A DNA stretch of 20,128 bases. Source: Beroe ovata. Its lineage: Eukaryota; Ctenophora; Nuda; Beroida; Beroidae. Below the pieces are notes generated by a model that saw only the letters and a list, made by a program, of their open reading frames with translations, was not told where the DNA came from and did no database searches. Below are positions 1 through 9,305 of this stretch, piece by piece (position 1 is the stretch's first letter; each line of letters starts with the position of its first letter). A program made the position numbers and the translations under genes. The stretch covers positions 145,665 through 165,792 of the forward strand of contig CAMPET010000048.1 in the NCBI GenBank assembly GCA_946803715.1, given 5' to 3'.

Positions 1-16
1 CCCAAATTATTGTAAA

Positions 17-302
17 TCATCGTTTCCTAGGTAATTTTGAGCGCTGCTTCCATTTTTCGAGGTCCCGATGATCTGTGACTATGCTCTACGCCAGATTCCG
101 TCAAATAAGGGGTCAGATAAGGGTCTCAGGCGCTTGCTTGCTCAATCTTGGCCCTTCATCACTGTATATTATCGTTTCGTATGAAATTTTGAGCGCTGAT
201 TCCATTTTCGAGGTCCGAATGATCTGTGACCAGGCTCTATGCCAGTATCCGGAAAATAAAGGGTCAGATAAGGGTCTCAGGCGCTTGCTAGCTCAATTTT
301 GC
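17..302. repeat. Tandem repeat, about 152-bp unit, two copies
   Basis: Two head-to-tail copies of a unit of about 152 bp. The segment starting AATTTTGAGCGCTG near 33 recurs at 185, and both copies share the strings GGTCAGATAAGGGTCTCAGG and GATCTGTGAC in the same order. The second copy stops at the N at 303. Open frames across it are incidental. A shorter relative with the same TTCCTARGTAATTTTGAG core and a GAGCGCTGA motif occurs near 5325-5385, so this is a dispersed family. No protein or known element was recognised. Confidence 0.85.
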
Positions 303-303
303 N
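303..303. other. Ambiguous base (N) at repeat edge
   Basis: Single undetermined base directly at the end of the second 152-bp repeat copy. Single Ns elsewhere in this window (13655, 14607) mark contig joins, so this may be one too rather than a miscalled base. Confidence 0.6.
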
Positions 304-694
304 CACTTGTTACATTTCCTAGCCTTGTTCTTTGAGAGCGACCCATAAGAAAACTCCTGAACCACTTTAGAGCTGTAGTTAAACTCTACTTAATGAGAAA
401 GAAATACTCCTTGAATTGCTATCAGTGCACAGCAGCTGGCATGATTCTGGCGTGATACTAGCGCCATAACAGCCTGAGGATGACGTGATACTGATGTGAT
501 ACCTACTGGCGCCATACTCGCCTGGACTTATGGCTAATATTTCGACATCTTATACAGAGGAAAAACAACATGTTATGAATGGAGTTTTGTTCACGTAAAC
601 AAATATGACCAACATTTAAAGGGAAGTATCTGTTAGTTAATCATAGGGCTGATATTTCAACCATTCTAAACCATTGGTTATCACTGACTTGCAA
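304..694. other. Intergenic, upstream of the aerolysin-like gene
   Basis: No gene is seen. The stretch 440-530 contains loosely repeated GTGATAC and GGCGCCAT words. The 5' leader of the next gene presumably lies in its last part, but no promoter motif stands out. Confidence 0.4.
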
Positions 695-1750
695 ATGTGG
701 TTGCTTTTCATTTTTTGTTTCATTATTTCTCCGCTCTACTCTATCAAAAACAAAGGTCAATATTTCATTTTCAACAAATCAAATGGTGGACACTATCGAG
801 TTGGAACAGAGAGAAAGTTGTGTGAACGATCCTACCATAAATTCACATTCTTTCCATTGAGCCATGGTTATAAGGTTATCAGAAAGTACTGTCTTTTATA
901 CCTTTATTCACATGAGCTGAAATTCGAACACTTATGGACACTTGAAGAGCATCCAACAAAAATTGGGTTCTTTTACATCAGAAACACTGCTCATCCAGGA
1001 GATAAATGGCAAGTTGGTACACCTGTAGAAGGAGCAGTGCAACGAAAACACACTTTTTTAACGGAGAAAATGATTTTGTTTGGCAGAGAGAAGTATGGAA
1101 ATACTTATGTTTCATGGGATAATTCTTACAGCAATGCAAACATCTTTGAAATATTTGACGCTGAGCCAGGGTTTTATTACATCAAAAATCCAACACTAGG
1201 GTGTCTTCGAGCCAAACCAAATATTGACCCTGAGAATTGTGAGAAGTATGCCGATTACAAGACTGCTAAATGGAAGTTTTTGCCAAGAATTAAAGCTGTC
1301 AGAATAAAGCCGAAAGTAGTTTTTGGACCAGTTGACAATCTCCAAGGACCGACACCTGATGGACCCTATACTATAACAGTTCAGCACGGAATCAAAAAAT
1401 CACAAAGCTTTGCCCTGAAAGAGTCTCAGTCATATAAAGTATCATATAAAAGTTCGTTATCTGATGCATTAATTTCTGCTGATATAAGTTTCGAATTCTC
1501 AAGAGAAGTTGAACAAACTGCTATTCAAACAGAGGAAAGCTATTGGATTCGTAAAGAAACCAAGACTGTTCTAATTCCACCTCACACTAGATATGCAGTC
1601 GTTCAATTTCTAGCCGATGTTGAAGGCCAAATGAATGAAGACTCGTGTCAAGTGCTGAATGGAAACATCAAGATATTTGTTAGCTATGATAAATATTTCT
1701 ACGATGATGATGGGATCAAAATCAATATTTATAGTCTATCGCCAATCTGA
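695..1750 (+). CDS. Secreted protein with aerolysin-like C-terminal half
   Basis: Single uninterrupted frame of 351 residues. The ATG at 695 is chosen because it puts a textbook signal peptide at the extreme N-terminus: MWLLFIFCFIISPLYS, cleavage likely near residue 16. Upstream in-frame codons are not ATG. Residues about 20-190 are rich in aromatic and beta-type segments with repeated G-x-(Y/W) elements, consistent with a beta-trefoil or lectin-like domain. Residues about 205-350 alternate Ser/Thr-rich polar strands with a strand ending IPPHTRY (about residue 294), a pattern known from the aerolysin/ETX-MTX2/natterin-like fold. Five cysteines follow the signal peptide. In that superfamily, members oligomerise on membranes as beta-barrel pores or act in defence; whether this one forms pores cannot be told from sequence. 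The ORF is intact and intronless. It sits between two Ns flanked by related repeats, so its link to the genes downstream is not certain. Alternatives are a lectin-like or other all-beta secreted protein. Confidence 0.6.
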   Translation: MWLLFIFCFIISPLYSIKNKGQYFIFNKSNGGHYRVGTERKLCERSYHKFTFFPLSHGYKVIRKYCLLYLYSHELKFEHLWTLEEHPTKIGFFYIRNTAHPGDKWQVGTPVEGAVQRKHTFLTEKMILFGREKYGNTYVSWDNSYSNANIFEIFDAEPGFYYIKNPTLGCLRAKPNIDPENCEKYADYKTAKWKFLPRIKAVRIKPKVVFGPVDNLQGPTPDGPYTITVQHGIKKSQSFALKESQSYKVSYKSSLSDALISADISFEFSREVEQTAIQTEESYWIRKETKTVLIPPHTRYAVVQFLADVEGQMNEDSCQVLNGNIKIFVSYDKYFYDDDGIKINIYSLSPI

Positions 1751-2500
1751 TTGATTGAAGTAAGAAAAAACAAAATATAAGGAAAGAGAGGAAAATATTC
1801 TACACCATGAATCATGCGAATCAAGCATCATGCCACACACTCATGACTCACATACATATCACACTACATTCGACACCAAATTTTTGGAAACATATTGTAA
1901 TTTTTGGAAGCATATTGTAATTATTATAAATGTTTGAATGTTGCAAAGGTGTATATAGACAAAAATCTTAAAGAGGCAATTATATTATGTTTGATTCCCT
2001 TTTTGTAACAGTCGATATTTTATCAATAATATTGCTTCAGTATCACTTCTGTTGAAAAACACCAGTAATAATCGCCAACTATAGGCGCTTCTCGCAGCAT
2101 CATTTAAAATCGGTTTTCAGTCATACTCAAATCGATCTAAAAGTAAAACGGACAAATAACAGAGTTTTCTGCCTGATTTGTTCTATTCTATAAAATCGAA
2201 TATAAACGACAACGAGTCACCTAATTTTTGATTTCCAAATACCGGATTATTGTCGACATTTTAGTGATTTCACAGACATCAAGTATAAAAAATCGAAATT
2301 CATCACCATTGATCTCACACATAGCGGTATTTGATCATTTTCTTTGCATATAGGTAATCGATATTCATCGATTTCAATCAAAAAATAATCGACTATAAAG
2401 TTATCTATCGACTATCATTTTCGTCACTTTCACTTTCACATCATCACTTACACTTTTACATCCACAAGTCCCCTATGACTGAGACGCTGAACATATTGCA
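1751..2500. other. AT-rich intergenic DNA
   Basis: No coding frame with recognisable content. The 3' untranslated region of the upstream gene probably occupies its beginning, but no canonical AATAAA lies close to the stop. From about 2170 to 2420 short ATCG-containing words recur without a clear period. Confidence 0.45.
1881..1920. repeat. 20-bp tandem duplication
   Basis: TTTTTGGAAACATATTGTAA at 1881-1900 is followed directly by TTTTTGGAAGCATATTGTAA at 1901-1920, matching at 19 of 20 positions. It lies just past the aerolysin-like gene, probably in or near its 3' untranslated region. Confidence 0.9.
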
Positions 2501-2615
2501 GAGATATTGGGTTATACTTTTAGAGATATTGAACATCCCAAAGAGATATTGAACATAGTATAGAAATATTGAACATCCTATTGACATAGAGAATAGAGAT
2601 ATTGAAAAACCAAAT
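2499..2615. repeat. Imperfect short tandem repeat (AGAGATATTGAACAT)
   Basis: The word AGAGATATTG, usually followed by AACAT, occurs about five times at spacings of roughly 19-30 bases (near 2500, 2522, 2541, 2562 and 2593). The copies are degenerate and the period varies, so it is a decayed minisatellite. It lies beside the tail of the LINE remnant. Confidence 0.7.
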
Positions 2616-2639
2616 AAGATTTGGCTGTTTCAGTCCGCG

Positions 2640-3840
2640 GCTGAATAAATAAATAAATAAGAGAATTTATTACACGCTTAGACATTGTCAAAAAAGTTCC
2701 TGAAAGGTTTAACTATTTCAGCCATTTCAGCGTGGGCATGTCACAAAACTTGAGTTTTCATTCAAAGTAAAGTCACTGTCAAAAGATATTTAGGCAAATG
2801 ATAAATTGTTAATGTAAGGCTTATGCCACATAAGCAAAAGCAACTCTGAAAAAATGTGTTTGCATTGATCTAAATCCCTCATGCATGTCAGTTCCTCTGG
2901 CAAACTAGTCCATGTTTTTGGGCCACAATATTGAAATGAGCCTTCGGTTCTTTTGCGATTGACCGGAACTTTGAGAATAAAATAGTCATTGTCAAGCCTC
3001 AGGCTAATATTCTTTACTTCTCTCAGCTCATTCAATTCAGACAGATACTTCGGTGCCAGATTTTTGATGCATTTGAAGACAAGAAAAGATATCTTGATTC
3101 TATATGAGACGGGAAGGAAATGTAGTCTCTTGAGATATGGACTGATTGAGGACCACTTTTTCTTTTGGATCTTTTGAAGTTTCTGTATATTCTTCTCAGT
3201 TATCCCAGCATATATTGAGTTGCAATAGGTAATCTATCATGGAGAGAATATTTGCATGCACCATTTGAACTTTCAGTTCATGAGATAGTTTAGATCCAAT
3301 TTTCTTGATGTTCCTGGGATTGAGATAATATATTTGAAAAAACATAACTAATCTGATCATCTATACTCAATCGATGGTCGAAGTGGAAGCCGAGATTCTT
3401 AGCTACCAAGACTGGACTGACTGTCAAATATGTCGAGCTTTGCTCAATTTCAAGGGTCTCAATTGGACTTACATAATAGCCTATATCAATGAATTCAGTC
3501 TTATCACCATTCAGCTTCACATAGTTTGCCTTCATCCAAAGTTTGATCTCTCCAAAGCAAGATTGACTTTGCTTAGATCCGGACATGAAGAGTGAACAAC
3601 GGAAGAAAAATATATTTAAGTGTCATCAGCATACAAATATATTGGAAAACCATATTTCTGAACAATTTCTTGGAGATCTTTTGTGTACAGAATGAAGAGA
3701 AGGGGGCCACAATGGAGCCCTGTGGCACACCAATTTCAAGAGCACACTCAGAGGACTTACAACCATTGACAGTAACCACAAATTTTCTGTCTTTAAGGTA
3801 GTTCTCAATCCACTGAAGAGCAATACCATTTACATTATAG
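2640..3840 (-). mobile_element. 5'-truncated, decayed LINE (non-LTR retrotransposon)
   Basis: Reading the minus strand from 3840 downwards gives a degraded reverse transcriptase. A segment NGIALQWIENYLKDRKF is followed by GVPQGSIVAPF (about 3730-3700), the RT motif. The catalytic YADD region is altered after a frame disruption (VFQYICMLMT). A segment LWMKANYVKLNGDKTEF follows (about 3545), then a C-terminal region with YLKRLHFLPVSYRI and AP-K-YLSEL elements, ending at a stop near 2790. At least two frameshifts are needed. On the minus strand the 3' end is a TTTA microsatellite tail (2644-2660), typical of jockey/CR1-like LINEs. The upstream part, including most of the RT fingers and any endonuclease, is missing. 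The element is inactive; the clade assignment is tentative. Confidence 0.8.
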
Positions 3841-3845
3841 GGGGT

Positions 3846-4690
3846 GGAAAGGGGGCGTCAGTGGAGCAGTCAATGACTGCTAGAGTCCTATGTACCCTTG
3901 TCTCAAGCAATAGATCGTGGTCACTTCACATTGAACAGACTATTCATTGGAGCTCATCAGTCATCAAGGCAATGAACCCCACAATAATCAAAAAAGTACT
4001 GCTCATAATATGCTAGGAGGGACCAACAATATAGCCCTCAATTGGATGCCTGCACAGTGCACAGTCAGGGAAACGAGCAGTTTACTAATTAGCCTAGGCT
4101 GGGTCAGTAAATAAGAACAATGGCGCAATCAGAAGAAGAACTCTTACAAACTATCACCTCCTAGAATGTTTGACATGATGTGGAGGGACAAATTTGAGAA
4201 AGAGCTTCGCTCCATAAGCAGAAAGAACATCAGAGTGGCCGCGAAGCTCCTCATAGGCCGTTCTTAACTACGACCGTCCGCCTCAGGAAGCTGAATTTAG
4301 CAATCCCCACAACCTGCCCAGTGCCCACTCTGCCCCGGTGAAGATGGACAGTCTCTCACTTCCTTTCGAAGTGGCAAGCTCTGAGCAGCACTAGAGCGAA
4401 ATACTTGGACACCTACAACTGTTCTGGGACTGGTGAAGTGAGACACCCTGAACCAATTTATTATACTCTCGTCACGAAAAGAGGTTCCTGCTCCCACTTT
4501 GCCCTGGTGTGACTGTGTGGACCCTTCCGGTCCACCCCTATAAGAATTATTCATTGGATGGTTTTCAAGTTCCTTGAATTTATTGGTCAATGGCACCGTC
4601 TTCGACGTATCCCTAAGTTTTGTCATTTGTCAATATTCTCACCCTTAACTAATCCATTGTGTCTTCTCGACTCAAAATTTGTTGACCTCT
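3846..4690 (+). mobile_element. Decayed retroelement remnant, RNase H/zinc-knuckle-like C-terminus
   Basis: No open frame survives. On the plus strand, fragments in shifting frames resemble the end of a non-LTR polyprotein: SRKNIRVAAKLLIGR near 4220-4260, then RKLNLAIP, CPLCPGEDGQSLT (about 4318-4355, a C-x-x-C pair like the HCCC knuckle) and a following basic/aromatic stretch. The resemblance to the C-terminal tail of insect LINE ORF2 proteins is by eye only. If correct, it is a second element, opposite in strand to the LINE next to it. The boundaries are approximate and the 3846-3960 part is unassigned. Confidence 0.4.
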
Positions 4691-4732
4691 TTAAAGCCCA
4701 GTCCAAATGACAGACCTTTAAAAAAGTTAAGC

Positions 4733-4785
4733 AAAGCTTGATCAGTTGTCATCTGTTGTTAGCCTCAACTTGATGATCAAGCTTT
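4733..4785. repeat. 12-bp perfect inverted repeat
   Basis: AAAGCTTGATCA at 4733-4744 pairs perfectly with TGATCAAGCTTT at 4774-4785 across a 29-nt loop. The sequence inside the stem (GTTG / CAAC) pairs further after a short bulge. It may be a remnant of a small foldback element; no function is evident. Confidence 0.7.
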
Positions 4786-5733
4786 GAGTAAAGATAAATC
4801 AGGCGGGAAAGATATGTCCAAATGTGACAAATACTCCAGGGCCACCGTTAGAATGATGTTAAAATGTGTACAGCATCATTACAAAGATAAGGTTCCTATC
4901 ATTGCAAGGTACATTAGTCAGCACAATCAGCCCTGTGCGAGTCGTCGCTACCTGCTATCGGCCCTAAACTATGGACTTGGAACAAGGTACCTACAATTTG
5001 CCGCCCATAGCGGACCTGGACCGGTTTGAGCACAGATAAGCGGAATTCCAGACAATCCGACGACGGCAGTCTGCAGAACACAGAGCAGTGAAAAACAACT
5101 CGCTGCTAGAATGGACATGATGAACAGAGCAGAGGTCTGCAAGGGCGGTCAAAGGTAACTGATGCAATGACCCAGTATAACTATAAGCACGTCACCAAAG
5201 AAAGTCATCTTTTCCATAATTCACACAGGTGATGAGCAGGTGATAAGCCCTAAAAGTGCCTCTAAATCAACATATTTCAAGAGTTTTATCGACGTGTCAA
5301 TCCTTTATCATCAATAATCATTTNTTTATCCCCTTATCATAGGTTCCTAAGTAATTTTGAGACTCAATGTAATCCTGAGCGCTGACTTTATATTAGTCAT
5401 ACTGGATGCGTTCAGGGCGTTCAGGCCAGTAACCTGACTGTGTTACTATGGTTTCTTACAATGTTTATCACTAGGTATGAAGCAAAACTGTAATATATGT
5501 AACTAATAAACAAATGGTAAAAATAGGTTAAAATTGATTTATCTAGTATTGAAAACATTTGAAACATAGACGGTAAACCGGAACATAATAAATGTGCATA
5601 TGAAAACCTGATACAAACATAATAAGAAATGGCTGAGCATATAAATGTTATTGAATATAAACGAGTACAGTAATCAAAAACTTTAAAAAATGCTTACTGT
5701 GTTATGAAACACACACCACTTTGATGGAAGAGA
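4786..5733. other. Intergenic DNA, no recognised gene
   Basis: A frame of about 80 codons at 4784-5029 has no ATG near its start and no recognisable motif, so it is not called. An N stands at 5324. Around 5325-5385 the sequence resembles the 152-bp repeat at the window start. From 5460 to 5700 it is AT-rich and probably includes the 3' untranslated region of the minus-strand gene that follows. Confidence 0.45.
5325..5385. repeat. Fragment of the dispersed repeat seen at 17-302
   Basis: GGTTCCTAAGTAATTTTGAG near 5342 matches CGTTTCCTAGGTAATTTTGAG near 22 with few changes, and GAGCGCTGA follows in both, here after an insertion. The fragment begins immediately after the N at 5324. Confidence 0.6.
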
Positions 5734-6663
5734 TCACACTATCTTTTCCTTAAGCTTGTCCACAGCATCAGATAGCTTGACGCACTCAACCCTCACTCCC
5801 ATTTCGCCTTCAAACGATGCCAGATCCCCCAATTCATCACAAATTCTCTGTAACTCTACATTAGTACCGTTCAGTTTTGGTACAACCTGCAAGAAGAGTC
5901 CAGCCAGTATATCCAGACACATAGTCATATCCTTCTCTTTATCACAACCAATCCACTGTGGTAACTCAGCAACAACATTCCATGCTTTCATGATATACTC
6001 TAACTGAGCATCAACATGGCCGAGCTTCTTCATGTTTGCAACATGTGTGCGGAGTAGCTTCTTGAATGCACTCCTTGATGTAGAACATCGCTTGAAAGCA
6101 AAGTCATTTCGTAAATATGAATCACTACAGCTATATTTCCATGGCTTAGGCATAGCTTTGAAAATTGCATCTTTTGCCTTTTCCAATTCAGATATAAGAC
6201 TGCTGATTTCAATGTTGTCATTGATAATTCCATCAACAGCTGATATCATTAAGTCACCATTGTCTACACATACCTTGATAATGTTTATCAATGAAGTTTT
6301 TTCCAACCCAGATAATTTGTTGTAAAATCTTTTCTGCGCTGCTTTAGTTGTGAAATCGCCTCTACCAGCTCTGGTATCCTGTGCTTTTCTGGGACCCTTT
6401 CCTTTGGATGATGACCTTGACAGTGAACCACTCTTTCTTGATGTTTTGGTTTTCTTAGGATTGAAAAGTTCAGGAGAGCTTTCAATTCCCTCACTATCTA
6501 AAAACGATTCATGATCAGAACCAATTGATTCTGCACAAGATATACCACTGTTATTCTTTCGCTTTCTTCCTGATATATGCATTCCTTCATTGCTCTCTTC
6601 ATTGTCTAGAGGAAACCATGGTTTGGGCAATGTACTCTGTTGCATCTGTGTTTGATAAGACAT
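5734..6663 (-). CDS. Cut8/STS1-like nuclear proteasome-tethering factor
   Basis: Intact frame of 309 residues. The N-terminal third is low-complexity and basic, with GRKRKNN (32-38), NPKKTKTSRKS (about 68-78) and KGKGPRK (about 87-93) plus serine runs, fitting nuclear localisation. Residues about 105-290 are helical. They include PKPWKY-S-SD-YLRNDFAFKR (about 172-192) and a later VVAELPQW element, matching the order of conserved blocks in Cut8/STS1 proteins: a paired-helix segment ending in P-K-P, an F-A-F/Y-x-R segment, then L-P-x-W. In yeasts and Drosophila that family anchors the 26S proteasome at the nuclear envelope, and its lysine-rich N-terminus is ubiquitinated. The start codon is preceded on the minus strand by a good 3' splice site (TTGTCTTATTCAG just before GTTATG), so a noncoding upstream exon is likely. 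The gene is divergent from the OCIA gene across a CpG-rich block. Family assignment is by motif memory, without a search. Confidence 0.65.
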   Translation of the reverse strand: MSYQTQMQQSTLPKPWFPLDNEESNEGMHISGRKRKNNSGISCAESIGSDHESFLDSEGIESSPELFNPKKTKTSRKSGSLSRSSSKGKGPRKAQDTRAGRGDFTTKAAQKRFYNKLSGLEKTSLINIIKVCVDNGDLMISAVDGIINDNIEISSLISELEKAKDAIFKAMPKPWKYSCSDSYLRNDFAFKRCSTSRSAFKKLLRTHVANMKKLGHVDAQLEYIMKAWNVVAELPQWIGCDKEKDMTMCLDILAGLFLQVVPKLNGTNVELQRICDELGDLASFEGEMGVRVECVKLSDAVDKLKEKIV

Positions 6664-7439
6664 AACCTGAATAAGACAACATTGTCAACTAAGACAGGAT
6701 ATTGAATTATATTGAGTAAAACTATGCTTCACAACACATCTATAGTATGTAAAAAGGAATTTGGCTGATCAACTGCTTATTTCCATCATAAAAAGAAGCT
6801 TCAAGAATATGCTGAGCAATGGAGCCAGAGAATAGATAAAGGATATCAAGGTTAAACTCCTAAGTGCAACTTGCTCACAATTGCTCACAATATTTAAACC
6901 ACTTCCAATTTGCCCCTTTAATAATCAATGTGTACACTTTTAAACTTATCAACACTACTTATTACAATCAAATTTGAGGATGATGTGCATTCTAACAGAG
7001 ATCCTGAAGATGGAATTTTAGCTTAAATATATTTTAATTCCGAAACTGTCAGTTGATTAGTGGGGTGTGTAAGGTTCGATTTGATATGATCAATGTGTCA
7101 TTATGACATCATTGAATCATTTCATAGAATGTGTACACATTCAATTATTGGAACTAGACCTTCTCAAAATTTTCTCTAGAAATCTTAACATTACGAACAT
7201 AGCAATGGAACACACTTCATGAAAAGAAACATTTCAGAAAGCAATGGAACACAGAAATTGAAATGAAAGTCCAGACACAACTATCATCATTCTACTAGAA
7301 TATATATATAGAATAGAATATAATCACACATTGAAAACCAGCACTTCATTTGTCCCGAATATAAATTTTGTGCACTGGAAATCAGAAAACAGGAATATTG
7401 CAAATTGTTCAATGTGATCAGTAATCATAGTCTGGTGAT
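6664..7439. other. Upstream region / probable 5' intron of the Cut8-like gene
   Basis: No ORF of interest. A 3' splice site for the minus-strand gene lies at its left edge. The rest is AT-rich, with a TATATATATAGAATAGAATA stretch near 7302. It most likely holds an intron in the 5' untranslated region, with the promoter in the CpG-rich block to the right. Confidence 0.4.
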
Positions 7440-8050
7440 CAGATCTTGTCGGGCGATGCCAGCGGCTTGCCTCAGCACGCGCGAAGCGAAATAGTCGACA
7501 TGGTCTATCATCGATCGACATATCAGATCCGAAGCTCATATTTGCTAAATGCTATTTTTAAGTTTCTCACCGAATGTTATCAGCTGTCCAATGTCAAATG
7601 TGTCCATGTGCGCCCCCAAATATTCTGCGCGTCTCCTTTTTACGACTTCGATCAAATAACCTAATAAATAAGGGGCCGTCTACCTTGTCAGATGTTACCT
7701 GACCTGTTTCTCGCGCGATCGAAACTGAGGTCAGATAAAATCGGACAGGGTCTACCATTAATTGATAATAGCAAAAGTGTTCGGTGCGCGTGCGATGATG
7801 TCAATTGCAATTGTCAACTGCAACCCACTGATGCAAGCCGCGGAACGCGCCAATAGCTATAGCATAGTTTCCGGAAACTATTGCAAATTTTACGGTACGC
7901 GCGCGTTGTGCATGTGCACAGTGCGCGCCCCTGTTCTACTCAGTGAACTGAAAAGTCGTAGACCACAGAGACGCGCAGCGCGCGCGGAGTATTTGGGTCA
8001 CGCAGCGCGGGAACAGCGCATGTCCGTGCGTTGGTTTGACACACAGGTAT
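7440..8050. promoter_or_regulatory. CpG-rich block, candidate divergent promoter
   Basis: Against an AT-rich background this stretch is dense in CG and CGCG (for example TCTCGCGCGATCG near 7710, ACGCGCGCG near 7895, CGCAGCGCGCGCGG near 7975). It lies between the minus-strand Cut8-like gene and the plus-strand OCIA gene. It holds a perfect 18-bp palindrome ATAGTTTCCGGAAACTAT (7864-7881) with two overlapping ETS-type CCGGAA cores, and several GCGCATG/GCGCGTGCG words resembling NRF-1 half sites. Around 7710-7743 GACCTGTTTC and GAAACTGAGGTC form an interrupted inverted repeat. A GTATCT after CACACAG (8048) could be a splice donor of a noncoding exon. Frames crossing it are not convincing genes. 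A CpG-rich transposon fragment is the alternative. Confidence 0.4.
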
Positions 8051-8345
8051 CTGCATCATCGATTGATAAATGATAATATAAATCTGTACACTGTTTCTCG
8101 TGGCAATTTGAATGGAGCTGGCTGCGTGAATGGGTGCAAATATGTAAAAATCTTAAAGAATAAATAGTGTGGTGCCCATGTATTACTTTGCTAGTGACAT
8201 CTGGCTAGTGACACTGGCCAAAATGGGATTTAGTGTCTTTGCCTGGTGATGGTGCTCTGCAGTTGTTCAGTGCCACCTGTTATATATTTATTCACTCTGT
8301 TACTGAGATCAGGGTATTTATATTGACGTTGATACCATTTGAAAA

Positions 8346-9008
8346 ATGAATTCTGCTTACATAGAATTCTGCTCAGGTAGTGAGATGTCCAATCAATTCA
8401 TCCCTGAGAAAAAGCTGGAACCAGAAGAGGCTGAGTTAGCAAAAACTGTTATATCTTGTTTTTTTCAGTCTGTTGTGGTTTCTGGTGCAGCTGGATTTCT
8501 TGCTTATAGGGCAAGTAAAAATTTTATCAACCAGAGCAATTCTGCTAGTCTCAAATCTTGGAGCACACTTGTCAATATTTCAAATTCTTTTGTTGCATTT
8601 ACTATTTCTAGAACCCTGTATTCTCAAATTTGTATGAAAAGAATTGAGAGCCTGCCTCCATCTATGTACAGGGATAGATTCTTGAGAAAGATGAGGAACC
8701 CCACTGAAGTGGATGATTCTGATTTGAATGGAATGAATGATATGCATTCAGAATTGAAGGAAACCTATGAGAGTCCAAATATCAGTACAGATGATGCTTC
8801 TGCTGACAAAAAAGTACCTTTCAAAATTGATCACGACAATAGACAGAAGCCCACAAAGGCAAATAAAGACAGTCCTCAATTATCAGAAAGTTCAGGGAAT
8901 TACAGACTCGAGCCTATGCCAAATCAAGGGAGTGAAAGCCATATTGACTACTCTGAACCGAGAATTATCAGACGTAATAAGTATGGAGACATTATTGAAG
9001 ATGCTTGA
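8346..9008 (+). CDS. OCIA domain-containing protein (OCIAD1/asrij-like)
   Basis: Complete single-exon frame of 220 residues. Residues about 25-115 fit an OCIA domain: an acidic E-x-E-E-A-E-L start, a hydrophobic segment (VISCFFQSVVVSGAAGFLAY, about 35-54), a second hydrophobic segment (about 75-95) and a following basic stretch with IESLPPSMYRDRFLRKM. The C-terminus RRNKYGDIIEDA matches the NKYGD motif ending OCIAD1 proteins. A long hydrophilic linker separates the two. OCIAD1/asrij proteins are found on endosomes and mitochondria, where they affect JAK/STAT signalling, respiratory-complex assembly and stem-cell maintenance; that role is known for the family, not shown here. An internal Met at residue 14 is an alternative start. 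A polyadenylation signal follows closely, and TUBGCP5 begins about 300 bp downstream in the same orientation. Confidence 0.78.
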   Translation: MNSAYIEFCSGSEMSNQFIPEKKLEPEEAELAKTVISCFFQSVVVSGAAGFLAYRASKNFINQSNSASLKSWSTLVNISNSFVAFTISRTLYSQICMKRIESLPPSMYRDRFLRKMRNPTEVDDSDLNGMNDMHSELKETYESPNISTDDASADKKVPFKIDHDNRQKPTKANKDSPQLSESSGNYRLEPMPNQGSESHIDYSEPRIIRRNKYGDIIEDA

Positions 9009-9042
9009 ACTGGAGAACAGTTAAAGAGTGGACTTTGTATAT

Positions 9043-9048
9043 AATAAA
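9043..9048 (+). terminator. Polyadenylation signal AATAAA of the OCIA gene
   Basis: Canonical AATAAA 35 bases after the OCIA-domain stop codon, followed by a short AT-rich tract. It gives a very short 3' untranslated region. Confidence 0.65.
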
Positions 9049-9305
9049 TTCACAAGAAGGTGAATCAAGTCAATGAAGTATTTTCTTGATCTCTAGGTAC
9101 AAACTGTTTGATATGAAAATAGAAGTACTTTGTTAAGAACTATTTTGTTCATAATTTTAGCATTAAGGATGAGATTTTAAATCATAAATCCTACCTTCCC
9201 AATGATATAGCTACAGAAACAGTTGATTCCTGTAATTTTCGCAAATTCTCCTTTCCCTATTAATCATGTAGGTATTGACTTAAGCTTCCAGAACAAATGT
9301 GATTG

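Noticed and set aside
75-335. Open frame across the window-start repeat
   Set aside because: It runs through a 152-bp tandem repeat and an N, with no protein features.
674-694. Earlier start for the aerolysin-like protein at 674
   Set aside because: The codon there is TTG. The ATG at 695 gives a proper signal peptide at the N-terminus.
4784-5029. Open frame of about 80 codons
   Set aside because: It begins with TTG, has no recognised motif and lies in transposon-derived spacer.
7762-8073. Open frame of about 100 codons in the CpG-rich block
   Set aside because: It begins without ATG, its composition follows the CG-rich DNA, and there is no domain-like pattern; GC-rich DNA is naturally poor in stops.
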